DNA of 64,000 nucleotides, from the NCBI RefSeq assembly GCF_018736105.1, contig NZ_CP076135.1:1052001-1116000 (forward strand), written 5' to 3'. The notes beneath the pieces are model-generated. The model did no database searches, was not told the origin of the DNA, and worked only from the letters and a program-made list of their open reading frames with translations. How positions within the stretch are numbered: position 1 is the first letter of the stretch; each line of letters starts with the position of its first letter. Of this stretch, positions 8,123 to 16,617 are shown one piece after another. The DNA is from Bradyrhizobium sediminis. Its GTDB lineage: Bacteria > Pseudomonadota > Alphaproteobacteria > Rhizobiales > Xanthobacteraceae. The position numbers were made by a program, and so were the translations under genes.

Positions 8123-9634
8123 CTAGTTTGCCTCGCTCGCGCCGCCGGTGGCCGGATCGTTTGCGGCGGCCTCATCGAGCTTGCGGTAGAGCGTCGAGCG
8201 GCCGATTTTCAAGCGCCGCGCCACCTCGGACATCTGGCCGCGGTAATGCGAGATCGCGAAGCGGATGATCTCGTTCTCCATCTCCTCCAGCGGCCGCATC
8301 TCGCCGGCGCTCGTCAGCATCGCCAGCGTGCCCGTGGACGGGAGCGGAGCGATAGGTATTTCATTACCGGATACCATCGCGGGCACCGTCGAATGGAAAG
8401 CCGGACTGACGATCAGGGGCTCGGCATGCTGGTGTGGGTCCGGCGCCGAAGGCGACTGCGCCGCGCTTTGCGGAAAATCGGCCAGGCCGAGCTGGTCGTG
8501 GTCGCTCATGACCACGGCGCGATAGACTGCGTTCTCAAGCTGGCGGATATTGCCGGGCCATTCGAGCTGCGAAAGGTGCGCCATCGCCTCGCCGCTGATG
8601 CCGGTGATCGGGCGATTTTCCTCGGCGCAGAACCGCGCCAGGAAATGCCGCAGCAGATGCGGAATGTCCTCGCGCCGCGCGCGCAACGGCGGGATCGTCA
8701 GCGGCAGCACGTGCAGGCGATAGAACAGGTCTTCGCGAAACTTGCCGTGCTTGACCTGGTCGAGCAGCCTGCGGTTGGTGGCGGAGATGATGCGGACGTC
8801 GACCTTGACCGGCTTGCGCCCACCGACCGCCTCGACCGCGCCCTCCTGCAGCGCGCGCAGCAGTTTCACCTGGGCGGCCAGCGGCAATTCGCCGACCTCG
8901 TCGAGGAACAGCGTGCCGCCGCTGGCTTCGACGAACTTGCCGGTGTGGCGCTCGGTGGCGCCGGTAAAGGCGCCCTTCTCGTGGCCGAACAGGATCGACT
9001 CCACGAGATTGTCGGGGATCGCGCCGCAATTGACGGCCACGAACGGCTTCGACTTGCGTTCGCCGCTGCCATGGATGGCGCGGGCGAACAGCTCCTTGCC
9101 GACGCCGGATTCGCCTTCGATCAGCACCGGAATGGTCGAGGCGGCGGCCTTTTGCGCGGTGCGCAGCACGGCCGCCATGGTCTCGCTGCGGGTGACGATG
9201 TCGGCGAAGGTCAGCCGGCCTTCCTTGCTGTGGCGGATGCGCTGCAATTCGCCTTTCAGCGCGCTGGCGTTGAGCGCGTTGCGCAAGCTGACCTGCAGCC
9301 GCTCGATCCCGACCGGCTTGACCACGAAGTCCTGGGCGCCGGCGCGCATTGCCGACACCACATTGTCGATGCCGCCATGGGCGGTCTGCACGATGACGGG
9401 GACGTTGAGGCCGGCTTCGCGGATTTTGGCCAGCACGCCCATGCCGTCGAGGCCGGGCATGACCAGGTCGAGCACGACGGCGTCGATGGCTTGGGCGTCC
9501 GGCGCGGTCAGCGCGGCGACCGCGGCATCGCCGCTTTCGACCACGACCGTCTCGTAGCCGCATTTCTGCACCATGTTTTCGACCAGGCGGCGCGCCACCG
9601 CATCGTCATCGGCAATCAAAATGGTCGCAGCCAT
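8123..9634 (-). CDS. NtrC-family sigma-54-dependent response regulator
   Basis: A 503-residue three-domain activator. The receiver (1-120) has acidic residues DDD near residue 9, the likely phospho-acceptor D56 in VVLDLVMPG, and VKP. The AAA+ domain has Walker A GESGVGKE, the sigma-54 contact loop GAFTGA, Walker B GGTLFLDEVGE and arginine-finger region RREDIPHLL. The C-terminal Fis-type helix-turn-helix (EVARRLKIGRSTLYRKL) binds DNA. It should activate RpoN promoters after phosphorylation, but no histidine kinase gene is nearby, so its signal and targets are unknown. A linker of about 65 residues separates the AAA+ and HTH domains. A CtrA-type box lies 60-75 bases upstream. Confidence 0.95.
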   Translation of the reverse strand: MAATILIADDDAVARRLVENMVQKCGYETVVVESGDAAVAALTAPDAQAIDAVVLDLVMPGLDGMGVLAKIREAGLNVPVIVQTAHGGIDNVVSAMRAGAQDFVVKPVGIERLQVSLRNALNASALKGELQRIRHSKEGRLTFADIVTRSETMAAVLRTAQKAAASTIPVLIEGESGVGKELFARAIHGSGERKSKPFVAVNCGAIPDNLVESILFGHEKGAFTGATERHTGKFVEASGGTLFLDEVGELPLAAQVKLLRALQEGAVEAVGGRKPVKVDVRIISATNRRLLDQVKHGKFREDLFYRLHVLPLTIPPLRARREDIPHLLRHFLARFCAEENRPITGISGEAMAHLSQLEWPGNIRQLENAVYRAVVMSDHDQLGLADFPQSAAQSPSAPDPHQHAEPLIVSPAFHSTVPAMVSGNEIPIAPLPSTGTLAMLTSAGEMRPLEEMENEIIRFAISHYRGQMSEVARRLKIGRSTLYRKLDEAAANDPATGGASEAN

Positions 9635-9693
9635 GGCTTTCCCCGCACGTTACAACTATCTGTCTCGAATCGGGGCACTCTCGCCGATGCCGA

Positions 9694-9709
9694 TTAACGC
9701 CCGCTTAAA
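9694..9709. promoter_or_regulatory. CtrA-type box TTAA-N7-TTAA between divergent genes
   Basis: TTAA at 9694-9697, seven bases, TTAA at 9705-9708. It is 60-75 bases from the NtrC-type gene start (9634) and 65-80 bases from pepF (9774), so it could act on either. It matches the CtrA consensus except for the final C. Confidence 0.5.
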
Positions 9710-9773
9710 CCTTGCCGTCCCGCATCCATTCCAAAGCCGCCATTTCTCCGGTTGAACACAGGTTTCCAGCAAG

Positions 9774-11657
9774 ATGACCTCGCGCTCCTCGTCCGCCCTT
9801 CGCAAATCGACCGCTCAACGCAAATCGACCGCCACGAAATCCGCGGCCAAATCCAAGGTCGGGCCGAAGGCCGCAGCCAAGCCCGGCAAACTGCCGGAAT
9901 GGAATCTGGCCGATCTCTATTCCGGGATCGACGCGCCTGAAATCGTCCGTGACCTGCAAAAGATGGATGCCGAATGCGTCGCGTTTGAGACCGACTACAA
10001 AGGCAAGCTCGCGGAAGGGGCGGCCAGGGACGACGGCGGCAAATGGCTTGCCGGAGCGGTCAGGCGCTACGAGGCGATCGACGATCTCGCCGGCCGCCTT
10101 GGGTCCTATGCCGGCCTGATTCATGCCGGCGACAGCGTCGATCCTGCGATCACGAAATTCTACGGCGACGTTTCGGAGCGGCTGACCAATGCGTCGGTGC
10201 ATCTGTTGTTCTTCGCGCTCGAACTCAACCGCGTCGACGATGCGGTGATCGAACGCGCGATGGCGACGTCCGAACTCGGGCACTATCGCCCGTGGATCGA
10301 GGATCTGCGCAAGGACAAGCCGTATCAACTCGAGGATCGCGTCGAGCAGCTGTTCCACGAAAAATCCCAGAGCGGCTATGCCGCCTGGAACCGGCTGTTC
10401 GATCAGACCATCTCGGGACTGCGCTTCAAGGTCGGAGGCAAGGAACTGGCGATCGAGCCGACGCTGAACCTGCTGCAGGACCGCGCCCCGGCCAAGCGCA
10501 AGGCGGCGGGGCAGGCGCTGGCGAAGACCTTCAAGGCCAATGAGCGGACCTTTGCGCTGATTACCAATACGCTCGCCAAGGACAAGGAGATTTCCGACCG
10601 CTGGCGCGGCTTTGCGGATATCGCGGATTCCCGGCATCTCGCCAATCGCGTCGAGCGCGAGGTCGTCGATGCATTGGCGGGCTCGGTGCGATCGGCCTAT
10701 CCAAAACTGTCGCATCGCTACTATCGGCTCAAGGCCGGCTGGTTCAAGAGGAAGAAGCTCGCGCACTGGGATCGCAACGCGCCGCTGCCGTTTGCCACCA
10801 CCGGCAGCATCGCCTGGCCCGAGGCGAGGAACATGGTGCTGTCAGCCTATCGCGGCTTCTCGCCGGAGATGGCCGCGATTGCCGAGCGCTTCTTCACCGA
10901 CCGCTGGATCGACGCGCCGGTGCGGCCGGGCAAGGCGCCGGGCGCGTTCTCGCATCCGACCACGCCGTCGGCGCACCCCTACGTGCTGATGAACTATCAG
11001 GGCAAGCCGCGCGACGTGATGACGCTCGCCCATGAACTCGGTCATGGCGTGCATCAGGTGCTGGCGGCGAAAAATGGAGCGCTGATGGCGCCGACGCCGC
11101 TGACACTGGCGGAAACCGCCAGCGTGTTCGGCGAGATGCTGACCTTCAAGCGGCTATTGGCGGAGACCAGCAGCGCCAGGCAGCGCCAGGCGCTGCTCGC
11201 CGGCAAGGTCGAGGACATGATCAATACCGTGGTGCGGCAGATCGCGTTCTATTCGTTCGAGCGCGCCATTCACACCGAACGGAAGAACGGCGAATTGACC
11301 GCCGAGCGGATCGGCGAGATCTGGCTCAGCGTGCAGGGCGAGAGCTTGGGACCCGCGATCGACATCCGGCCGGGCTACGAGAATTTCTGGATGTACATCC
11401 CGCACTTCATCCATTCGCCGTTCTACGTCTACGCCTATGCGTTCGGCGATTGCCTGGTGAACTCGCTCTATGCGGTCTATGAGAACGCGCAAGGCGGCTT
11501 TGCCGAGCGCTATCTGGCGATGCTGGCGGCCGGCGGCACCAAGCATTATTCCGAACTGCTGAAACCGTTCGGGCTCGACGCCAAGGATCCCAAATTCTGG
11601 GACGGCGGACTGTCGGTGATCTCGGGGATGATCGACGAGCTGGAAACCATGGGCTGA
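9774..11657 (+). CDS. pepF: M3-family oligoendopeptidase F
   Basis: A cytosolic zinc metallopeptidase that cuts short peptides. The 627-residue chain is close to the family length. The zinc site is TLAHELGHGVHQ (HExxH, about residues 420-424), and the third ligand Glu is in TLAETASVFGEML about 28 residues on. It also has the PepF/M3 C-terminal pattern with NFWMYIPHFIHSPFYVYAYAFG. The first 40 residues are a Lys/Ser/Ala-rich extension before KLPEWNLADLY, where family similarity begins. This may be a disordered tail or partly outside the true start. Thirteen bases separate it from the following dioxygenase gene, so the two may be co-transcribed. Confidence 0.95.
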   Translation: MTSRSSSALRKSTAQRKSTATKSAAKSKVGPKAAAKPGKLPEWNLADLYSGIDAPEIVRDLQKMDAECVAFETDYKGKLAEGAARDDGGKWLAGAVRRYEAIDDLAGRLGSYAGLIHAGDSVDPAITKFYGDVSERLTNASVHLLFFALELNRVDDAVIERAMATSELGHYRPWIEDLRKDKPYQLEDRVEQLFHEKSQSGYAAWNRLFDQTISGLRFKVGGKELAIEPTLNLLQDRAPAKRKAAGQALAKTFKANERTFALITNTLAKDKEISDRWRGFADIADSRHLANRVEREVVDALAGSVRSAYPKLSHRYYRLKAGWFKRKKLAHWDRNAPLPFATTGSIAWPEARNMVLSAYRGFSPEMAAIAERFFTDRWIDAPVRPGKAPGAFSHPTTPSAHPYVLMNYQGKPRDVMTLAHELGHGVHQVLAAKNGALMAPTPLTLAETASVFGEMLTFKRLLAETSSARQRQALLAGKVEDMINTVVRQIAFYSFERAIHTERKNGELTAERIGEIWLSVQGESLGPAIDIRPGYENFWMYIPHFIHSPFYVYAYAFGDCLVNSLYAVYENAQGGFAERYLAMLAAGGTKHYSELLKPFGLDAKDPKFWDGGLSVISGMIDELETMG

Positions 11658-11670
11658 CGAGGTCGCGCTC

Positions 11671-12258
11671 ATGATCGACACGCCGACGCGACGCGCCGTA
11701 CTCGGAGCGGGAGTGTTCGCGGCCGGTTCATGGCTCGCGATCGAAAGCGGCCTCGCTGAGGTTCCGCTTCCGCTCACGCCCGCCTGCCACGACGGCGACC
11801 AGGCAACATTGCGGCAGACCGAAGGGCCGTTCTTCAAGCCGTCCTCGCCGGAGCGGATCGAGTTGCTCGAAACGGGCATGGCGGGGCAGCCGATCGAACT
11901 GGTTGGCTTCGTGCTGTCCCGCGGCTGTAAACCGCACGCCGGGGCCTTGCTGGATTTCTGGCAGGCCGACGATAAAGGCCGGTATGACAATTCCGGCTTC
12001 CGCCTGCGCGGCCATCAGTTCACCGACCCCGAAGGGCGCTATCGACTGCGCAGCATTGTGCCCGGCGCCTATGCCGGCCGCACGCGTCATATCCATGTCA
12101 AGGTGCAGCCGCGCGGCGGCCGCGTGCTGACCACCCAGCTCTATTTCCCCGGCGAGTCGCAGAACCGTTCCGACGGCCTCTTTCGCCACGAGTTGCTGGT
12201 GCGCACGGCCAAGAACGCGGGATGGCTCGCCGGCCGGTTCGACTTCGTGCTCGATTAG
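11671..12258 (+). CDS. exported intradiol ring-cleavage dioxygenase-like protein
   Basis: A 195-residue protein of the protocatechuate 3,4-dioxygenase fold. The N-terminus TRRAVLGAGVFAAGSW is Tat-like (twin Arg plus hydrophobic stretch). The iron ligands of intradiol enzymes are all present: Tyr in GRYDN, Tyr in PGAYAGRTRHIHVKV and the two His of RHIHV. The sequence RQTEGPFF is also a family motif. It should cleave a catechol-type ring between the hydroxyls in the periplasm. The real substrate cannot be read from sequence and no aromatic-degradation genes are next to it. Confidence 0.9.
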   Translation: MIDTPTRRAVLGAGVFAAGSWLAIESGLAEVPLPLTPACHDGDQATLRQTEGPFFKPSSPERIELLETGMAGQPIELVGFVLSRGCKPHAGALLDFWQADDKGRYDNSGFRLRGHQFTDPEGRYRLRSIVPGAYAGRTRHIHVKVQPRGGRVLTTQLYFPGESQNRSDGLFRHELLVRTAKNAGWLAGRFDFVLD

Positions 12259-12474
12259 GCGCTTCGGGTCAGCGTTTCCGGCGCCGATGAGCCGATCAAT
12301 TGCCTGGGCTCGCCGTTCGCTCGAGCGTATCGGGTCCGGCCGCCGGTACCGCGCACGATTTTCGGGCGATGGCGCTGAAGCGTCCGAAACTGTTTCCGAC
12401 CGCGACGCTGCCAGGTATTTTCGCGAGAGGCTTGGGCGAACGTAAAACGTTTGTTGAACAGACCAGCAAAGCAT

Positions 12475-12492
12475 GTTATACAATTGTATAAC
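12475..12492. promoter_or_regulatory. perfect 18-bp palindrome, likely toxin-antitoxin operator
   Basis: GTTATACAATTGTATAAC is fully self-complementary and AT-rich in a GC-rich region. It lies 43 bases upstream of the AbrB-type antitoxin ATG and overlaps where a -10 element would sit. AbrB/MazE antitoxins commonly repress their own operon through such sites, so this is the likely operator. Confidence 0.7.
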
Positions 12493-12535
12493 GAGCTCGG
12501 CGGTAGCTGTGCCAACTTCAAAGAACAGGTTTCCA

Positions 12536-12760
12536 ATGAAGATCGAAATCAAGAAGATCGGCAATTCCGACGGCCTTCTCTTGCCCCGCGAGTTGATGCA
12601 ACGGCTTGACCTCAAGCGAGGCCAGGAACTGCACATCACCGAGCTCGCTGGAGGGGGATTTCAGGCGATGCCCTACGATCCCGACTTCGAGAAGACCATG
12701 GAAATCGCCGACCAGATTATGGACAAGTACAAGGACACGCTCGCGGCGCTTGCAAAATGA
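12536..12760 (+). CDS. AbrB/MazE-type antitoxin
   Basis: A 74-residue protein with an N-terminal SpoVT-AbrB swapped-hairpin DNA-binding domain: KIEIKKIGNSDGLLLPREL, then the turn LDLKRGQELHITEL. The C-terminal tail (residues 45-74, PYDPDFEKTMEIADQIMDKY) resembles tails that wrap and block a Fic/Doc toxin. The ATG at 12536 gives the family start and lies after the palindrome. A frame start at 12473 would run through it. The toxin gene begins 14 bases after the stop. The protein should neutralise Doc and autoregulate the operon. Confidence 0.9.
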   Translation: MKIEIKKIGNSDGLLLPRELMQRLDLKRGQELHITELAGGGFQAMPYDPDFEKTMEIADQIMDKYKDTLAALAK

Positions 12761-12773
12761 CCGGGAGCGCCAG

Positions 12774-13178
12774 GTGAGCGAGCCGAAAGAGCCGCTTTGG
12801 GTCAGCTACGAGCAGGCCATCGCGATCCATAGCCGGCAGTTGCGTCGCTTCGGTGGAGCCCCCGGCCTGCGCGACGAAGGCATGCTTCGATCGGCCCTTG
12901 AACGTCCGATCAACAAATGGCGTTACGAACAATCGGACATGGCCGAACTTGCCGCTGCCTATGCATTTGGGCTGGCGAAAAACCACGCCTTTGTCGACGG
13001 CAACAAACGCATCGCTTTCATGGCCATGATGGTTTTCTTGCTCAAGAACGGCGTCCCCTTTGACCCTCAACCGGCGCACGCCACAGCGATCATCCTCTCC
13101 CTCGCCGCCGGCGAGGTCAGCGAGGAGAGCCTGACCCGCTGGATCAGGGACAACTGGCCGGCCGAGCCGGGCAAGTAA
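12774..13178 (+). CDS. doc: Doc-type toxin (Fic fold)
   Basis: A 134-residue death-on-curing toxin. The Doc motif HAFVDGNKRIAF is intact (Fic HxFx(D/E)GNK signature). Doc enzymes phosphorylate elongation factor Tu at the Thr of its GTP-binding region and halt translation. I chose GTG at 12774, preceded by GGGAG with a 6-base gap. An ATG that overlaps the antitoxin stop is out of frame. SYEQAIAIHSRQL and LRDEGMLRSALERP match the N-terminal Doc pattern. The antitoxin just upstream completes the module. I found no break, so it may be functional. Confidence 0.93.
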   Translation: MSEPKEPLWVSYEQAIAIHSRQLRRFGGAPGLRDEGMLRSALERPINKWRYEQSDMAELAAAYAFGLAKNHAFVDGNKRIAFMAMMVFLLKNGVPFDPQPAHATAIILSLAAGEVSEESLTRWIRDNWPAEPGK

Positions 13179-13275
13179 CGGCCGCCGGAGGTGCACAAAC
13201 CGCCGGTCGCCGTTGCCCTTCCGGGTGGTTTGCGGTAATTGCCACGCCAGAGCCGAAACCTGACTGGGGATACCG

Positions 13276-13428
13276 ATGGCAGAGCATAGCGAAGTGGCCT
13301 ACACGACCGCCGACGGCAACGATTATCCGGCCCATGAGCAGACCTATGAAGGTTTCATCATGCTGGTGAAGTACGGCACCGCTGCCGTCATCTTCATCGT
13401 GGCCATGATGGCGATTTTCCTGACCTGA
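13276..13428 (+). CDS. aa3-type cytochrome c oxidase subunit IV (small)
   Basis: A 50-residue gene too short for most gene callers. The protein starts MAEHSEVAYTTADGNDYPAHEQTYEGF and then has one membrane helix (TAAVIFIVAMMAIFL). This matches the bacterial aa3 COX IV family, a single-helix subunit of the terminal oxidase. The H-E-x-TYEGF element before the helix is diagnostic. GGGGA precedes the ATG. No other oxidase genes are in the window. I recall such genes lying just before pntAA in related genomes, but that is memory, not shown here. Confidence 0.85.
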   Translation: MAEHSEVAYTTADGNDYPAHEQTYEGFIMLVKYGTAAVIFIVAMMAIFLT

Positions 13429-13563
13429 TCGCTGCCCGGTCGCCGCCACCCGGCGGCGATTGGAAAGACTGCCCGCCTTCCGGTCTCAAAACCGGGTATC
13501 CATCCTTGCGCAATAAGCGCTAGTTTGCTTGCGCAGCGTGCTGCTCGCGCCGCCGGAGGCCCC

Positions 13564-14694
13564 ATGAAGATTGCCGTCGCCAAGGAAATCGATCCATCCG
13601 AGCCGCGGGTCGCCGCTTCGCCGGACACGGTGAAAAAATATAGGGCGTTGGGCGTCGATATCGCGGTCGAGCCGGGCGCGGGCATCAAGTCGGGCCTGCC
13701 GGATTCCGAATTCACCACGGCCGGCGCCACCGTCAGCGCCGACGCGCTGAAGGACGCCGACATCATCATCAAGGTGAAGCGGCCCGAAGCTTCCGAACTG
13801 GCCAGGTACAAGCGCGGCGCGCTGGTGATCGCCATCATGGACCCCTACGGCAACGACGCCGCGCTGAAGGCGATGGCGGAGGCCGGCATCTCGGCATTCG
13901 CGATGGAACTGATGCCGCGCATCACCCGCGCCCAGGTGATGGACGTGCTGTCGAGCCAGGCCAATCTCGCCGGCTACCGCGCCGTGATCGAGGCGGCAGA
14001 AGCCTTCGGCCGCGCCTTTCCGATGATGATGACGGCGGCCGGCACCATCCCGGCGGCCAAGGTGTTCGTGATGGGCGTCGGCGTTGCCGGCCTGCAGGCG
14101 ATCGCGACCGCGCGGCGGCTGGGCGCCGTCGTCACCGCGACCGACGTGCGGCCCGCCACCAAGGAGCAGGTCGAAAGTCTCGGCGCCAAGTTCCTCGCGG
14201 TCGAGGATGAGGAATTCAAGAACGCCCAGACCGCCGGCGGCTACGCAAAGGAAATGTCGAAAGAGTATCAGGCCAAGCAGGCCGCGCTGACCGCCGAGCA
14301 CGTCAAGAAGCAGGACATCGTCATCACCACGGCGCTGATCCCGGGCCGCCCGGCGCCGAAGCTCGTCAGCGCGGAAATGGTGAAGTCGATGAAGCCCGGC
14401 TCGGTGCTGGTGGATCTCGCCGTCGAGCGCGGCGGCAATGTCGAGGGCGCCAAAGCCGGCGAAGTGGTCGATACCGACGGCGTCAAGATCGTCGGCTATA
14501 CCAATGTCGCAGGCCGCGTCGCGGCATCGGCCTCGAGCCTCTATGCGCGCAATCTGTTTTCGTTCATCGAGACCCTCGTCGACAAGGCCAGCAAGTCGCT
14601 CGCGGTGAACTGGGACGACGAACTGGTGAAGGCGACCGCGCTGACCAGGGACGGCACCGTCATTCATCCGAACTTCCAGCCGAAGAGCGCGTGA
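13564..14694 (+). CDS. pntAA: NAD(P) transhydrogenase subunit alpha, part 1
   Basis: A 376-residue cytosolic NAD(H)-binding domain (dI) of the proton-translocating transhydrogenase, which makes NADPH from NADH using the proton gradient. Seen: MKIAVAKEIDPSEPRVAASP (alanine dehydrogenase/PNT N-terminal domain), the Rossmann motif VFVMGVGVAGLQAIATARRLGA, then VTATDVRP and the PGSVLVDLAVERGGN stretch. The frame is open upstream to 13525, but the ATG at 13564 gives the family start. The membrane parts pntAB and pntB follow. A dispersed palindromic repeat interrupts the pntAA-pntAB gap, so the coupling seen in many alphaproteobacteria is loosened here. Confidence 0.97.
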   Translation: MKIAVAKEIDPSEPRVAASPDTVKKYRALGVDIAVEPGAGIKSGLPDSEFTTAGATVSADALKDADIIIKVKRPEASELARYKRGALVIAIMDPYGNDAALKAMAEAGISAFAMELMPRITRAQVMDVLSSQANLAGYRAVIEAAEAFGRAFPMMMTAAGTIPAAKVFVMGVGVAGLQAIATARRLGAVVTATDVRPATKEQVESLGAKFLAVEDEEFKNAQTAGGYAKEMSKEYQAKQAALTAEHVKKQDIVITTALIPGRPAPKLVSAEMVKSMKPGSVLVDLAVERGGNVEGAKAGEVVDTDGVKIVGYTNVAGRVAASASSLYARNLFSFIETLVDKASKSLAVNWDDELVKATALTRDGTVIHPNFQPKSA

Positions 14695-14721
14695 ATGAGA
14701 CCGCGTGATCAGCAATCGCTT

Positions 14722-14820
14722 CGTCATTCCGGGGTGCCTCGAACAGGCGAACCCGGAATCTCGACCGCAAGACAATCTCTGGATTCCGGGTTCACGCCTG
14801 CGGCGTGCCCCGGAATGACG
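14722..14820 (+). repeat. dispersed palindromic repeat, CGTCATTCCGGGG type
   Basis: The ends are CGTCATTCCGGGG and CCCCGGAATGACG, an exact inverted pair. Inner arms AACCCGGAATC and GATTCCGGGTT also pair. The element fills almost all of the 145-base gap between pntAA and pntAB, inside an operon. I recall it as one of the commonest intergenic repeats of Bradyrhizobium. Confidence 0.82.
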
Positions 14821-14839
14821 AGCTAACAGGAGAGCCGCC

Positions 14840-15157
14840 ATGGATCATATCGCGCAGGCCGTCGACCCCTTCGTGTTCCGGCTGTCGATTTTCGTGCTCG
14901 CCGTGTTCGTCGGCTATTTCGTGGTGTGGTCGGTGACCCCGGCGCTGCATACGCCACTGATGTCGGTGACCAATGCGATCTCCTCGGTGATCGTGGTCGG
15001 CGCGCTGCTCGCGGTCGGCGTTCCCATGATCTCAAGCGGCAGCGGCTGGGCGCGCGGGTTCGGCTTCGTCGCGCTGGTCTTCGCCTGTGTGAATATCTTC
15101 GGCGGCTTCCTTGTCACCCAGCGCATGCTGGCGATGTACAAGAAGAAGGCAAAGTGA
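14840..15157 (+). CDS. pntAB: NAD(P) transhydrogenase subunit alpha, part 2
   Basis: A 105-residue membrane protein, the C-terminal half of the alpha subunit (first helices of the dII proton channel). It has a helix at about 14-36, another at about 47-66 and a third near 72-92 (ARGFGFVALVFACVNIFGGF), and ends LAMYKKKAK. AACAGGAGAGCC precedes the ATG, a strong ribosome-binding site. This is useful because the repeat separates it from pntAA. It acts with PntAA and PntB. Confidence 0.95.
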   Translation: MDHIAQAVDPFVFRLSIFVLAVFVGYFVVWSVTPALHTPLMSVTNAISSVIVVGALLAVGVPMISSGSGWARGFGFVALVFACVNIFGGFLVTQRMLAMYKKKAK

Positions 15158-15200
15158 GCGGCGTGCACCTCGGGGTGACGAAGACAATGGGGGACCTGAG

Positions 15201-16598
15201 ATGAACGCCAATCTGGCTGCAGTACTGTATCTCGTGGCGGGTGTGCTGTTCATCCTGTCACTGCGGGGGCTGTCCAGTCCCGCCTCATCCCGCCAGGGCA
15301 ATTTCTTCGGCATGATCGGCATGGCGATCGCGGTCGCGACCACGCTCGCGAGCCATCCGCCGGCGGACGGTCTTGCCTGGGTGCTGGTGATCCTAGGCGT
15401 CGCCATCGGTGGCGGCGTCGGCGCCGTGATCGCGCGCCGGGTGCCGATGACCTCGATGCCGGAACTGGTCGCGGCGTTTCACTCGCTGGTCGGCATGGCC
15501 GCGGTGCTGGTGGCGGCCGGCGCGTTCTATGCGCCCGAAGCCTTCGACATCGGCAAGCCCGGCCATATCCACGGCGCCAGCCTGGTCGAAATGTCACTCG
15601 GCGTCGCCATCGGCGCGCTGACCTTCACCGGTTCGGTGATTGCGTTCCTGAAACTGTCGGGCCGCATGAGCGGCGCGCCGATCATCCTCCCCGCGCGTCA
15701 CCTCATCAATATCGCGCTCGGCGTGGCGCTGGTGGTGTTCATCGTCCGCCTCGTGATGTTCGGCAGCGCAGTCGACTTCTGGGTCATCACCATCATCGCG
15801 CTGGTGCTCGGCGCGCTCCTGATCATTCCGATCGGCGGCGCCGACATGCCGGTCGTGATCTCGATGTTGAACTCCTATTCCGGCTGGGCCGCCGCCGGCA
15901 TCGGCTTCACGCTCGGCAATTCGGCGCTGATCATCACCGGTGCGCTGGTCGGCTCGTCGGGCGCGATCCTGTCCTACATCATGTGCCACGCGATGAACCG
16001 CTCCTTCATCTCGGTCATCCTCGGCGGCTTCGGCGGCGAGACCGCGGCCGCGGGCGGTGGCACCGGCGAAGTGCGCCCGGTGAAACTGGGCTCGGCCGAC
16101 GATGCCGCCTTCATCATGAAGAACGCGCAGAAGGTCATCATCGTGCCCGGCTACGGCATGGCGGTGGCGCAGGCGCAGCATGCGCTGCGCGAGATGGCGG
16201 ATCAGCTCAAGAAGGAAGGCGTCGAGGTCAAATACGCGATCCACCCAGTCGCGGGCCGCATGCCCGGCCACATGAACGTGCTGCTGGCCGAAGCCAACGT
16301 GCCCTATGACGAGGTGTTCGAACTCGAGGACATCAATTCCGAATTCGCCCAGGCCGACGTCGCCTTCGTGATCGGCGCCAACGACGTCACCAATCCGGCG
16401 GCCGAGGAAGACAAGACCTCGCCGATCTACGGCATGCCGGTGTTGCAGGTCTGGAAGGCCGGCACCGTGATGTTCATCAAGCGCTCGCTGGCCTCGGGCT
16501 ATGCCGGCATCGACAATCCGCTGTTCTACCGCGACAACACCATGATGCTGCTCGGCGACGCCAAGAAGATGACCGAGAACATCGTCAAGGGGATGTAA
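15201..16598 (+). CDS. pntB: NAD(P) transhydrogenase subunit beta
   Basis: The 465-residue beta subunit. Eight or more membrane helices fill residues 1-265. The cytosolic NADP(H)-binding dIII domain follows, with VIIVPGYGMAVAQAQHALREM, HPVAGRMPGHMNVLLAEA, the EDIN stretch, VIGANDVTNPAA and RSLASGYAGIDNPLF. All are standard PntB motifs. The ATG at 15201 gives a hydrophobic start (MNANLAAVLYLVAGVLFILS). The frame is open upstream to 15111 only as an overlap with pntAB. The next gene (hydrolase) starts 20 bases later. Confidence 0.97.
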   Translation: MNANLAAVLYLVAGVLFILSLRGLSSPASSRQGNFFGMIGMAIAVATTLASHPPADGLAWVLVILGVAIGGGVGAVIARRVPMTSMPELVAAFHSLVGMAAVLVAAGAFYAPEAFDIGKPGHIHGASLVEMSLGVAIGALTFTGSVIAFLKLSGRMSGAPIILPARHLINIALGVALVVFIVRLVMFGSAVDFWVITIIALVLGALLIIPIGGADMPVVISMLNSYSGWAAAGIGFTLGNSALIITGALVGSSGAILSYIMCHAMNRSFISVILGGFGGETAAAGGGTGEVRPVKLGSADDAAFIMKNAQKVIIVPGYGMAVAQAQHALREMADQLKKEGVEVKYAIHPVAGRMPGHMNVLLAEANVPYDEVFELEDINSEFAQADVAFVIGANDVTNPAAEEDKTSPIYGMPVLQVWKAGTVMFIKRSLASGYAGIDNPLFYRDNTMMLLGDAKKMTENIVKGM

Positions 16599-16617
16599 GC
16601 TCAAACAACGAGAGCGC

